From Cryoendolithus antarcticus (taxonomy: Eukaryota > Ascomycota > Dothideomycetes > Cladosporiales > Cladosporiaceae), in assembly GCA_002077065.1 (NCBI GenBank), contig NAJO01000028.1, positions 1-64,000 of the forward strand: a DNA stretch of 64,000 bases, given 5' to 3'. This document shows positions 22,001 through 32,405 of the stretch, piece after piece. Both the position numbers and the translations under genes were made by a program. Every line of letters begins with the position of its first letter. Position 1 is the first letter of the stretch. The notes beneath the pieces were generated by a model that searched no databases, was not told where the DNA came from, and was given only the letters and a program-made list of their open reading frames with translations.

Positions 22001-23602
22001 CGCCAACGGCTGCGATGCGACGCGACATTGATCGACGACCAAATCGGCTGAAGGACATTCTGCTGGAGCCACGAGTGAGAAAGGACTTCCTCAAGAATGC
22101 GCCCGCTAGCGCACAGAAGGCTGTGAAAGCATTCATCGCAACGAACGATGAAAACGCGTTGAAGACACGACCAAAGGTACGTTACCGTTTACTACTCCCT
22201 TGCCGATTGTATCGTGAGGAGCTTGATCGTCTACTTCCGTCGCATTCGGCGACTGGCTCGCGTGCGGGTAATGTAGCTGTGCATGTCCTGTACGCGACAG
22301 GTGCTCAGTGGCAAAGGCAACAGATCGTGACTGGCCACACGCATGATGGTGGTCAACAAGGGAAGTACAACAGAGAGATCATGGGGATGGAAACAGCTGC
22401 AAAGTGTTGTGTGCCCCTTCGTCGTTGACAGCCTGTTTGTCCCGCTCTGGGCCGTGTCTGCGCAACGACCCTCCCGCTCGGACGAGCCGAAACATCACGG
22501 AGACAACGGCGATGCTCGGTCTTGACAGTCCTTACGTGTGCACGTTGCTTCGAGATCGTCTGACCAAGTGACTCGCACTCGACGGTGCTGACATTGCTGG
22601 CAAATATGGCGATCGGAGAGCTGCAGAAGAGCGAGAGCGGCTGACCCTGAGAGCTCCCGCACATCTCGCCGCACGTGGAGACGGCGGCTAAGGCGAAATC
22701 ACCATCCCTGCCCACCGCGAGTGGCCCCGAAGCTAGAGGTTCCGATCACACGCAAGTCTGGTACACGCTGAAATGGCTAAAAGCTAATGCTCGAAATCGA
22801 TCACCAAGCCACATTCGTTACTCTGGACGCCATGCATTCCATTGAGGATCTGGATCTGATGCTGATTCGTGGACACGATGGTGCAGACGTGGTGACGATT
22901 CGCAGAAGGTGGCTTCTACCCTGCGCAAAACGCCAGAGAACGCCAGGCTAATCAATGCAATCGTCGCATCACTCATGCTTTTCGTCCTTATCGATCGCAT
23001 CTGCTCATCTGGGCCGTGACCGTCCGTGATCAACACGCTGACCACCATCTTAGGGCTACGCTGCTGATCACCCTGACATTGCTCTCATGCGACTCCGCAA
23101 TTACACCATTGGCAGCAAGGTGAGCGATAAGGAGCTCCTGAGTGATGGACTCACTCGTATCACCGATTTGCTTGCGTGCATGAAGCCATTTGTAAGTCTT
23201 TCCGTTCCCTAGGTTCGTGGTGACCCGTTCCAGCGTCCCGGTTGTACCGTGGTTCGCGAAGAACTCTGCGCAGCTTGGGTCATCGGCTTTAGCCGCTGAG
23301 TCAAGCACTTGCAACGATCATGATAACGGTGCATTCATGTTTGTCTCCGAAGACAAGATGGCGGTCGAGACCTTTCGTCTTTGAGTCCATGGCAGGCACG
23401 ATCACCTGGTTACGATTGATCTGAGAAGCTTGACTCGACGTGACTGACGTGCGTTGTGTAGATCACCTACCTGAACTCCGTCGTCATGCCCGACGAAGAT
23501 GCATCGTCCGAGGACGAGGACGAGGATGAAGAAAGCCACGGAGCCGAGGGCAGTGGAAAATCTGCCAGCGATGACAATGGCAGTGAAGCGTCCGGGACAT
23601 AG
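19094..23602 (+). CDS. DUF2461 (TIGR02453) family protein in eight exons
   Basis: Function unknown for the family. Exons: 19094-19595, 19965-20080, 20134-20185, 20318-20339, 20402-20475, 21974-22176, 23054-23191, 23462-23602. All junctions are GT-AG and keep phase, giving 415 residues. An acidic, Lys-rich N-terminus of about 130 residues precedes the domain, which reads HPNTLLFLEELKANNDREWLK, then MHDPDFRQAEKDW, IFRIYRDIRFSKDPTPYK, PHFSAAW, GPYAHYYVQV, GGGLWHPE, RLRNYTIGSKVSD and ends in an acidic tail (SSEDEDEDEESHG). These are the family landmarks, in order. Exon 4 has only 22 nt. Introns 1, 5, 6 and 7 are 369, 1498, 877 and 270 nt, far longer than elsewhere in the window, and look like sites of inserted DNA. 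Correct splicing across 1.5 kb has not been shown. Confidence 0.85.
20476..21973 (+). other. 1498-nt intron 5 of the DUF2461 gene
   Basis: The donor is GTAAGT and the acceptor is TATTAG. The interior carries no recognisable transposase, reverse transcriptase or RNA gene on either strand. The longest plausible frame is a minus-strand stretch near 21479-21330 (MPGASSDYEPARL to ELMKAKRTRN), which I do not recognise and do not call as a gene. Confidence 0.6.
22177..23053 (+). other. 877-nt intron 6 of the DUF2461 gene
   Basis: The donor is GTACGT and the acceptor is ATCTTAG. No coding domain, tRNA or obvious terminal repeat was seen inside. I saw no long repeat shared with intron 5, though a computed self-alignment would be more sensitive than reading. 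Confidence 0.55.
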
Positions 23603-26547
23603 CTGTCGACATCCATAGCCTACTTGAATAATTCAATCGAACTGTGTCGACTATGCGTGACCAGATCCCGATGCTCGATCGGACTTGAGTCACTCGCTGG
23701 CTGGGCAAGCGAAGATGGCACTTCGGTGGCTGTGGAGTGGAAGAACAAGCGGAAGCATATCTTGAGCGTCGCAAAGACCATTGTGATCTATCACAATAGA
23801 CGCGGAGTGTTGAATAGGGAATTGATACACGACGTCTTGCCACGGTCTGGCTTGGGTCGTTGCTGCATGGTTTCCGACAGGATGACAGGGGGTCGTCCGA
23901 CTCGATGAGATGCATCTCCGCTCATGCGCAAGTCCGAAGAGCCTCATGCTACCATAAGTCGTGCCAGCGGTGTACTTTTGCGCCTACTCGACGGCTTGGA
24001 GAGAATTTCCAAGGACCTCCACGCCCGCTGCCACAGGTGGGGGTTCATGATCCGCACGAGACGGTGATTGCATAGGCCATTCAAAACGCTCGCTGTGAAT
24101 GCTTGAAGGCTAGTATATGCATAGTCGTGCATAATGTAGCAGCCCAACAGGTCACAGCTTCGTCAACAGTCTATGTGCAACATATTACTTGGGGACAACG
24201 AGGCTCCATGAAGTGGCTTGCTAAGCGAGCCATCCAGTGCCGGATGTCGAAAAGCATCGGAGATGAAGACCATCCCTTCGACAATGCATCTCGCTGCTTC
24301 CATCGATGTGCAGCGCATACCATTTCAAATATACAATGCAGCCACTGTGCGACATACACGTTGACACAACGCATATCTCTGACCAACATCAAGACTGGTG
24401 CGCCAGCAATGCGCGTCTAGCGAGCCAATCGTACAAGAGTGCAGTCCGGTCGACCCGCTTGTGCTGTGCCGCAATATGCCTAGCGCGACGGCTCACTGCA
24501 GCAGGAGAAGGTCATGTGACCATGATCGACAGTCAGCAATCGGCGATGAAATGTGGGCGGCAGAGCCTGCTGCGTGAAGGTTGTGGACGCATGTGCCAGC
24601 GCATCGGTACATGTGCAGATGCGGTGCCTTTTGGTAACAATCGTCAGTGTTGATACTCGGGCAGAATCACGTCTTCGAATTCACACGCACGTGGCCAAAT
24701 GACGACTGCGATGACACGAGACAGCGCGGACGCAGGGGATCTATCGAAAGATACTGGTCGCCAATGAGGAGACACGGCTCGTAACCGACAGCAATATTGA
24801 ATGCTACCGCTCTATCTGGAGTGTGGAATCTGTCAAGCTCCCCTGCTAAGTGGAGAAAGCACGACTCTGTCAGATAAGGAGCAACATAGCCAAGAAGGCG
24901 ACCCGCACCGACGGCTTTCGCGACCGCGGCGTGCCGCATCGAGCCTACATACAGCAAGTGCACCACCACCACCTGCAGACGCGCCAATAGTCGATTGCAG
25001 GACTGACGGCATCATGCACGCAGTGCATTGAGTTGCGTTCACGTTTGTTGAACGTAGGCAGGATCATGTAGTTGGCGATACGAGGCAAGCCACGCATCAT
25101 ATCGTCCGATAGTGCGTGGCATATGCCCTTGTATGTCGGTGTGAGTGCACTGGCACGCATGGATTGATCGGCACACTCGTTTCACCTTGATCGTTGTTGA
25201 GATGTCGCCATCGTGAAGGCAAGATCAGGTGTTGACTCTCCGCCTGACACGATGTGGTCTTGTGGTATCGTAGTCCGAACGAGTCCGTGGTGGCAATATT
25301 GTAGTATCCCTGTGAGAGACACTACAGGCACGGTTGCCTCGTTATATCCATCAGGTCATGGCAAGAACCGGGCCTCGAGCCAGCCCGGCTGCAACGCAAC
25401 GCTAGCAAGGAGCTCGCGTGGCAACTCGCGAGCTTCGCGGGCCTTTACGGCACATCCGACCCCGAACTAATTTCTGATTTTCTGACTGGCTCGCATGTTT
25501 GAGTCCATTTCTCCTAGTGTCAGCTGGAGGATGTCCACTTCCATGGATGCAGCAACATCATCTCGCTTTGCAGCGCAGCTTTGCCTTTGACGGCGAAAGC
25601 CTGCCTGACGAATCAGCACCGCGATAGCGTGTTGAGTTGCATGCACCCGTCTCCGCTTTACGGTGGAGGACTGTCATGCTTCGCCAAGGTGCCCCGTACG
25701 AGGGCAAACCAGCAGATCGCAATGATGAGAGACTGCTAGAAGCCTCGGCAGGCTACTGTATGTAGACGAGAGGCTAAGCCTCGCACGGCCAGCGTGCCGC
25801 AGCAACTTTGGGAGAGGCACAGACGCACGCGTGCATGAAGGAACAGCGGGCGGGTAGGAAGGGTGCATTGGAAGTGTTGGTCTAGCGAGAGTGGTGCGCG
25901 CCGCTGCATCTCGGCAGCATCTGCGAGCTAGCGGCCACGCGTGAGCCCAGTGTCAGCGTTCAAGGGCGCCACTGTGAAAGTCTGCCGATAGAAAGCGGTG
26001 CGCGCACGCTGGGCGATGCTGATGCCGCTTCTCTCCCTCACACTGCCCCCAGCTCACGCTCCTTCGGCTTTGCGCGTCGGGCCTCTGTGGAAGGGACATC
26101 CCGGTCGGAGAACTCTCTTGTGACCGCAGTCATCCATAAGACACACAGACCCCAGCCCTACTGAACCTACCTTGTTTCCCTCTTACTGCAGTGGGCTTCT
26201 TCACCTTGCGCAATCACGACGTCTCCCGCCTCTCCCTGCGCTTCGGGCCTTCCTCCGTGCTGTCAAAACGCGCCACGTCATTAACTTTCTGTTGATCACG
26301 AGCGAGTCGAGGCGCACATACTTAACATCAAAACTTCCCTCCCTCCGCAACCGCACCACGGCCCGCACCTTGTGTGCACCTTGTACGACATACACGCCAG
26401 CTTCATGACATAATATCCACGGAAACGTCAAACAGGTCAGGCATCATCGCGGTGGCCTTGCGCGCAACTCACATATTGTGGTGCGACTGCCCAAGGTCGC
26501 GTGTGTGAACTCAACACTTCACCAAATCACCATCACCACCCGTGATC
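23603..26547. other. 2.9-kb gene-free stretch
   Basis: No frame in this stretch has a recognisable domain or codon pattern, and no RNA gene was found. The last 500 nt or so are C/T-rich and probably form the promoter and leader of the Zn2Cys6 gene. The rest may be degenerate transposon DNA or long untranslated sequence; it is not visibly AT-rich, so strong RIP is not indicated. Confidence 0.45.
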
Positions 26548-28083
26548 ATGTATCAAAACCCAGCGCAAACCGCGCAATGGAGTCCAGGCCAGCAGCAGCA
26601 GCAGCAAGCTCAACAACCGCCACCGCAGCAATGGGCGTCACCTCAGCCGCAGAATGGTCAACAGTACACGCCTAGACCGAATCAGGTGAGTCTGACCTGC
26701 CAAGCCCTCTGCTGCATTGCATCTTCAATTCTTGACACCTTCCACCTCCCCCACACTTGCACCTTCACTTCTTTTCCCTTCCCCGCAACACCTTACACGC
26801 ACATCTCCATACATGACACATCCATACCCACCCACCAACATGGGCTCCATCGATCCGCAGCTCGGGCCCGATGGCGATGCTGACATGGAGGCAATGAAGC
26901 AGATCCCACCCATCTCACAGGCAGTGCCAGCTCAAGGCGGTCCCGCCATGCAGACACTGCAACCGCAACACCCCGACGCATATCGCGCTCTTCCACCTCC
27001 TCACATGTACGGACCGCCGTATGCTCAGCCTCCCATGGGCTACCCTCAACAGCCCGCACCACGCCAGAGGACCGCGATCGCGTGCAGGTACTGTCGTAGA
27101 CGCAAGGTATGTCTTCTGAGTCCAAGCGCGTGACCGTCGCGTCTGCCTGCGACGTGTCATGACATTGCCTCGAGCACCACTGACAATCCGACAGATCCGC
27201 TGCTCTGGGTTCGATCACTCTGAGGATGGTCGCTGCACCAACTGTCAGCGCTTCCAGCAAGAGTGTGTCTTCACGCCCGTCTCCGCTCAAACCCAGGCAT
27301 TTGTCCCCGCGCATACGGTCTATCGCGGCCAGCTGCCTCCACCCAATACTCAGCTCTACGGCGCATACGGCCAGCCGCTTCCGGCTAACGGCCGCGACCC
27401 CTACGGCCCACCGCCCGGGCAGTATGGTCCACCTCCACCAGGTTACCAGCACCCAGCAATGTATCAGCCGCAGCCAGGTCAGCCGCAAGGTGCACCACAG
27501 GGAGAGGCTGGGCGCAAGCGTGGGAGTGATGAGCCGCATACGCCGACGCTGCCACCACCACCACCAGGACAGATGCAGCGTGGGTCGGCGGACGGCAGTC
27601 AGCAGTACAACTACCCTGACCCGATGGGGCTTCCAGCCGGTGCGTTTCCCGCTTCGTCCACTGTCTCTTACTACCCCGCGCCTCCCCAAGCCTTCTACGG
27701 CGTTCAGCCGACTCACTATGCTTCGCCTATCGCACATTCGTTTGAAGGTCCTCGTGACTCCACCTCACCGCATGCCTACATGCTCGCGCCCACGAGCAAT
27801 GGCACGTCGGATCCGAGCAGTGGGCATCGGAGAGGCACGAGCACAAGCACGAGTGAGTCGGCTGGCGAGGGGAAGCGCGAGGAACGCACCTCAACCGATA
27901 GTGGCATGGTCGACGCACTGAATCGTGCTCCCAAGTAAGAGGAACCGACTGCTAACGCGTTTAGCAGGTAAGGATGACGACTCGTCCGTCATGTCGTTGG
28001 ACGGCAGGCAGCCACGCATGGGCGAGATGGTAGATGTCGGTGTGCAGACGGAGGATCTGCCGCCGATGAAAGAGTCGGCATAA
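26548..28083 (+). CDS. Zn2Cys6 fungal transcription factor
   Basis: DNA-binding regulator with a binuclear zinc cluster. Proposed exons are 26548-26685, 26861-27106, 27195 to about 27852 or 27924, and 27965-28083. The cluster is split by an intron: CRYCRRRK ends one exon and IRCSGFDHSEDGRC-TNCQRFQQEC starts the next, giving six Cys with spacing 2-6-10-2-6. The N-terminus is Gln-rich, the rest Pro-, Gln- and Tyr-rich with no fungal_trans middle domain seen. The second-exon start is uncertain because an ATG in a good context at 26840 could be the true start. The last junction is also unclear: the tail SSVMSLDGRQPRMGEMVDVG looks coding but needs a phase-1 donor; GTGAGT at 27853 fits (112-nt intron), GTGCTC at 27925 would give only 40 nt. 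Target genes are unknown. Confidence 0.78.
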
Positions 28084-28872
28084 GCTGAAATGAGATATGG
28101 CGCTATGAGATTGTTGGAGCGAGCTCGCGCTCAAGGGAGGTGGATTGAACTCTTCTGCAAGGCGTTGATTGCTCTCTGGGAGGTACTCGTGTGTGTTCTG
28201 CTGCGTCTGGAAGCGACTGTCTCTACAACAGTGTGGTAGAGGACTGTGTTAGCTGCTGTGGCGATGCTATTGGGGCGAGAGGGTCGCTTCTGTCAACTAG
28301 ACTAGTAATCGCTGACTGGCGAGCTGTACGATGGACTTGAAGCTTTATTTGGACTTGCCTCCACTTCGCGCTTGCATTTCCGATGGCACTTTGCACGTTT
28401 GGTAGTTTAATATGGCCTACAATAGGATCGAGTGGCATGAAGTGAAGATAGACAATTCTTCGTCGGTCCGTTCCCTTCCCATCACGCCCTCGCGGCGTGC
28501 ACTGAAAGTCGCCCTCGCACCGAGCCGTGGCTGTAGCCGCCGCCGTTTGCTATGTCAATGATTGACAATGTGAGGACTGTGGCAGATTGACGGGACTGAG
28601 AGCGTCCACAACACAGTGCTGCCAGAAGTCTTGCACAGCATTCGATTGGGATCCGACTGACATCGTGCTGCTTGCAGGCACCACTTGGGGAAGGAGCGAC
28701 TCTATCGGCTGTGCGGTAGGAGCAAGTCGTATGTGTGGCCAAGTCGACAGGTGCACAGGATCTCTAGCCGATAGCAGGAGAGACGGTAGATGTTTGGCTC
28801 TCAAATGCTCTACTGCGGTCATCCCTCTGAGGACTCTCCCTTGGTTTACCGCGACTCGCCACTCGTATCGAC
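28084..28872. other. Intergenic stretch, no gene seen
   Basis: This 789-nt region carries the 3' flank of the Zn2Cys6 gene and the promoter of the Rqt4-like gene. No frame or RNA gene was recognised. Confidence 0.5.
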
Positions 28873-30555
28873 ATGGCGGCCGATTTGAGCACCTGGGCAC
28901 TTCCGCGCCTCCAGAAGCTCCTGCCACTGGATGAAGAGAGCTTGAAGCAGGTTGTCACATACACGGACACTCTGCCGAAAGATGCGGCGGCGGATCACCT
29001 CAAGAATATGCTGGGCGACTCCGCGCAGGCATTCGAGTTCATATCAGCCTTCAATCAGAGGCGTCAACGGCCACCGAACGAGGCGAAATTGGCGCCACCG
29101 AGATCTGTTGCGGGTACACCACGTCCAGCATCCCCTGCTTTAGGCTTTGAGGTACCAAAGGGCAAGCCAAGACAGCAAAGGAAGAAGCCGAATATCCATG
29201 CCTTGCCTCCTCGACAAGTTGGTGCGCAAGATCTTAATGGAGCCGCGTACAAGAAGCGAGACGAGGGAGACTACATGCCTCAGCAGGCACGGCAGCAGAG
29301 GCACAAGGATCAGGTGGCAGACAATCTTGCGCTGCGCGAGAAGCCGGATGCAACCCAGATGCCTTTGATCACCGACTCGGCTCAGCTCACGAGTAAGCCG
29401 ATCGCTTCGAAGCCACCACCTTCGGCTGCCGGGCTACTGGTCTCGGACGCACTTGCTCCACCAGCACGCAAGGGCTCGGCGCCATCGTCGCGGACAGCGA
29501 GTCCTGCTGCAAAGACGAAGATCAACATCTCTGGTGGCACGGCGATGCATGGTGCTTCCACAGCACTGTCAGACCTAGACTCTGCAATTCGAGTTCTTGA
29601 GGTCCAGACTAACCCCAGCCTGGCCTCAGACTCCGCTGCAGACCTCAAGAAACGTCAATGCAACTGCATGGCTACTCGTCACCCTCTACTCGACATCGCA
29701 CCGAATTGTACGAACTGTGGCAAAGTCATCTGCGTAAAGCAAGGCTTGGGTCCTTGTACATTCTGTAACACCCCTCTGCTGTCTCCTGATGAAATCACAA
29801 AAGTGCTTCGAGTGTTGAAAGACGAACGTGGCGAGGAGCGGATGAAGGCTAATAACGCCACTCAGAAGCGCGCCGATGTTGCCATCGGCAAGCCGCGTGC
29901 ATTCACCGGTCGGGACTTCATTGCATCGACTTCTGCTCGCCCTTCGCCGTTATCCTCAGCGCCTACAAGTGATGTCGAGTCAGACTCGGCTGACACCAAA
30001 GCCAAAGCGCATCGCGACAGGCTGCTCACGTATCAGGCGAACAACGCGCGTCGAACGCAGGTCCACGACGAGGCTGCGGACTATGACCTACCGACTGCAG
30101 GAACGAATATGTGGGCTTCACCCCAGGAGCGCGCGCAGCAGCTCAAAAAGCAGCAGAAGGTCATGCGCGAGACAGAGTGGAATGCGAGGCCGGAGTATGA
30201 GAAGCGGCAAGTTGTTGCTAGCATTGATCTGCAAGGACGCAGGATGGTCAAGAAGATGGTGGACAAGGAGAGACCGAACTTTGAAGGCGATGATGAACCC
30301 GAGGCAGACTATGTGGCGCCTCAGTCGAAAGCCGGTGAGGGGAAGGGATTCAGCAACAATCCGCTGCTTGGGACCTTAGTGAGACCGAAGGCTCGGGAGG
30401 AGAGAAGTAAGGGAGCTGTGAGGGAGAAGGGCACGACTTGGCGGAGGGTTCAGATGGACGATGACGATAACGAGGCTTGGCTGCTCGATGGTGGAGCGTA
30501 CGGAGAGAGAATCGAAGGTAGGATGTTTGGGGAAGAGGAGCATGCGTTCGGGTGA
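28873..30555 (+). CDS. RQT4: Rqt4/TRIP4 (ASC-1)-like C2HC5 zinc finger protein
   Basis: Subunit of the ribosome quality-control trigger (ASC-1) complex, which helps split ribosomes stalled and collided on mRNA. It is a single exon of 560 residues. The N-terminus, WALPRLQKLLPLDEESLKQV with KNMLG, resembles the CUE-like N-terminal segment of TRIP4/Rqt4. The diagnostic zf-C2HC5 lies near residues 258-300: CNC, then HP, NCTNCGKVICVKQGLGPC and TFCNTPL. Low-complexity, Lys- and Arg-rich segments surround it. The remainder includes a conserved QKVMRETEWNARPEYEKRQ helix and an acidic C-terminus. The ASCH domain of animal TRIP4 is not apparent, as in yeast. Cytoplasmic location is inferred from the family. 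Confidence 0.88.
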   Translation: MAADLSTWALPRLQKLLPLDEESLKQVVTYTDTLPKDAAADHLKNMLGDSAQAFEFISAFNQRRQRPPNEAKLAPPRSVAGTPRPASPALGFEVPKGKPRQQRKKPNIHALPPRQVGAQDLNGAAYKKRDEGDYMPQQARQQRHKDQVADNLALREKPDATQMPLITDSAQLTSKPIASKPPPSAAGLLVSDALAPPARKGSAPSSRTASPAAKTKINISGGTAMHGASTALSDLDSAIRVLEVQTNPSLASDSAADLKKRQCNCMATRHPLLDIAPNCTNCGKVICVKQGLGPCTFCNTPLLSPDEITKVLRVLKDERGEERMKANNATQKRADVAIGKPRAFTGRDFIASTSARPSPLSSAPTSDVESDSADTKAKAHRDRLLTYQANNARRTQVHDEAADYDLPTAGTNMWASPQERAQQLKKQQKVMRETEWNARPEYEKRQVVASIDLQGRRMVKKMVDKERPNFEGDDEPEADYVAPQSKAGEGKGFSNNPLLGTLVRPKAREERSKGAVREKGTTWRRVQMDDDDNEAWLLDGGAYGERIEGRMFGEEEHAFG

Positions 30556-30683
30556 TGGGAAGTTGTTTGGCACAGTGTCAGCCTTTTCCATGGATCTCTT
30601 CCGACGGCATCGCTTCGTTGAAACGCTACATCGAACCTCATGAAGGGGAATCGATAGCTAAGGGAGACCATCCGAAGTTGCGC

Positions 30684-31424
30684 CTACGACGGCTTAGGCT
30701 TCCCTCCTCGAACCTCAGTACTCTGTGGATCACGCTTCATGACCACAGCATCCTCTTCCCACTCGATCCTGCCTGCATCGTAGAAGCCGAAGGCTCTGTA
30801 CAGATGACTACCCTCAGGCGATGCCTCGATGTAGCCAGGTAGTGATAGCTGATCTGCGAGGTCGCAACCCCATTTCAGCATCATGCCTCCAGCGCCACGT
30901 CGTCTGTACGCGTCGTCTGTGTAGCAGATGTGCAGGTCTGGAATCAGGAGGTCAGCGACTGGGACGAAGGGTCTTGACAAGGCAGAGTATATACATATAT
31001 AAGGCTTCCCATGCATCGCCTTCCATCTCCCTTCACTCATCTTCTTGATGAACTTCTTACTATCCTCTGCCTCCTTTCCCTTTAGCCACGGCGGACACTG
31101 CTCGGCTTCCAGCTGCGGCACGCTCATGTAAACCTTCCAGTCAGCTCCGGCAATGATCTTACCAGTCTCCGGGTCCGTCACTTTGATCCAAATATCTGCT
31201 GGGTCCTCGGACATCGCTTTGATATAGGTGTCTGTGATCTTGGGAATCTCGGCTTCGGAGTGGCAGCCCATGAAGTTTAGTCTCACAAAGGGTGGGAAGC
31301 AGGCATATTGCAGTTTGGTCATCTCGAGCATGTCCTCGGGTTTCGCCCGGGAAAGGATGAAGGGGCCATTGGAGGTGGGCATTGCAGAGAAGGCGCGCAA
31401 GGTCATTTGGGCCCTGAGCACCAC
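30684..31424 (-). CDS. GNAT-family N-acetyltransferase
   Basis: Acetyl-CoA-dependent acetyltransferase of unknown substrate. Exon 1 is 31424-30995 and exon 2 is 30937-30684, giving 227 residues when a 57-nt intron is removed. The intron has GT, a CTGAC branch motif and CAG, but no stop and a length divisible by three, so the frame stays open through it. The spliced junction, PYIY joined to LHICYTDDAYRRRGAG, restores the normal GNAT beta-strand followed by the acetyl-CoA-binding Arg/Gly loop (RRRGAG). The C-terminal motif B reads PGYIEASPEGSHLYRAFGFY. Met codons at 31424, 31406 and 31382 are all possible starts; the last (MPTSNGPF) is nearest the domain. Confidence 0.85.
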   Translation of the reverse strand: MVLRAQMTLRAFSAMPTSNGPFILSRAKPEDMLEMTKLQYACFPPFVRLNFMGCHSEAEIPKITDTYIKAMSEDPADIWIKVTDPETGKIIAGADWKVYMSVPQLEAEQCPPWLKGKEAEDSKKFIKKMSEGRWKAMHGKPYICIYSALSRPFVPVADLLIPDLHICYTDDAYRRRGAGGMMLKWGCDLADQLSLPGYIEASPEGSHLYRAFGFYDAGRIEWEEDAVVMKRDPQSTEVRGGKPKPS

Positions 31425-31569
31425 CTTACTGTTGACGTGCTATGACCCATCTCAATAGGTCTGGACTGGGGGTGCCAAGTGCTGCTAACAACTCTTCCGT
31501 GAACCACATCGGCGCATCTTCGGCATCTGGCAATGCACTCACTTCTGAACGTCCGACTCCCACTTCAGC

Positions 31570-32190
31570 TCAATCTCTGATATGCAGTCCATTCAGTCTC
31601 TGCAGCTGGAACACATGGCGCATGTCCTTCTGCTGGACAGTGACGCGACGACCGTGAATCGCCGACAACAGTGTTTCTGCGGACCGTCAGCCATGTGTAC
31701 AACGTCAAGGGCGCCTCAAAGATCTTACGCTCGAAGATGTTCACAAGATATGCTTCGGTCGCCTCTTGCAACGCCCCGAGCGCCCCTTCTTGAATGCGCC
31801 AATCTGTATGACCTAGATCTTGCAAGATCTCACGGATCAGGCGTTCGAATGGCAGCTTTGGCATGAGCAACTCGGTGTTTAACTGGTACTGCCTGATCTC
31901 TCTGAGTGCAAGGGCTGGGCTCAAGTCAGCGATTAGACTACAGTACAGGCATCTGCCAGCCACGCATCGTGGCCGGCAGACCGTTGGAAGGACTCACTGC
32001 CGGGCTTTGTCCGTCGGGCTACCTTCACTGTGCCCGTCGTTCTCGCCGTATTGTTGCGTGCGGCAGCCTTTCTAGCATTCGCCTTTCGTTTCTTCTCTGC
32101 TTCGATCTGCCTCGCACTGGTCCTGGTCGGTGCTGCGCTTGGTTTTTCACGTGGAGCCTTCGCTGCTTGCTGCGCTTTCTTGGGTGGCAT
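31570..32190 (-). CDS. CSE4: Centromeric histone H3 variant CENP-A (Cse4/CenH3)
   Basis: Replaces H3 in centromeric nucleosomes and marks the site of kinetochore assembly. Exons are 32190-31998, 31914-31729 and 31676-31570, joined in phase; 161 residues. The N-tail ([16 protein letters not shown]) is short and basic and lacks the H3 ARTKQTARKS start. The fold follows: ARRTKPG joined to [11 protein letters not shown] (alphaN), [17 protein letters not shown] (alpha1), a loop with [26 protein letters not shown] (alpha2), then [15 protein letters not shown] (L2 and alpha3). A non-H3 tail, [16 protein letters not shown], ends it. Canonical H3 has CAIHAKRVTIMPKD at this point. Intron 1 (83 nt) contains the hairpin repeat described below. 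The gene diverges from an unrecognised 466-residue gene across 215 nt. Confidence 0.93.
31952..31980 (-). repeat. Introner-like hairpin, copy 1 (CENP-A intron 1)
   Basis: A near-perfect palindrome: arms TCTGCCAGCCACG and CGTGGCCGGCAGA around a 3-nt loop, one A/C mismatch that becomes a G-U pair in the transcript. It lies in the middle of the 83-nt intron 31997-31915. Confidence 0.85.
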
Positions 32191-32405
32191 ATTGGGGGCG
32201 TCGCCGTAGATGTTCAGTCAAGTGGGTAGGTGTAAGGATCGTAGTGTCATGAATAGTCGTCGCTCATTGTCTAATTGAAAGATGGCCGTTGTCACATGTC
32301 ATTCCTCCCCATCACTTGCGACCCCGTTTGAGCATCACTTGAGCTTCATTTGCCTCCAAACTTTTACGTACACTTCCCCTAAAGATTTCCAACCACGACA
32401 CCAAG
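32191..32405. promoter_or_regulatory. Bidirectional promoter of CENP-A and the 466-residue gene
   Basis: Only 215 nt separate two divergent start codons, so both promoters must overlap here. Shared expression is a reasonable inference; no cell-cycle element could be assigned with confidence. Confidence 0.55.

Noticed and set aside
26793..27737. 314-codon minus-strand frame opposite the Zn2Cys6 gene
   Set aside because: The sense strand encodes an unmistakable zinc cluster across two exons, so the antisense frame is a shadow.
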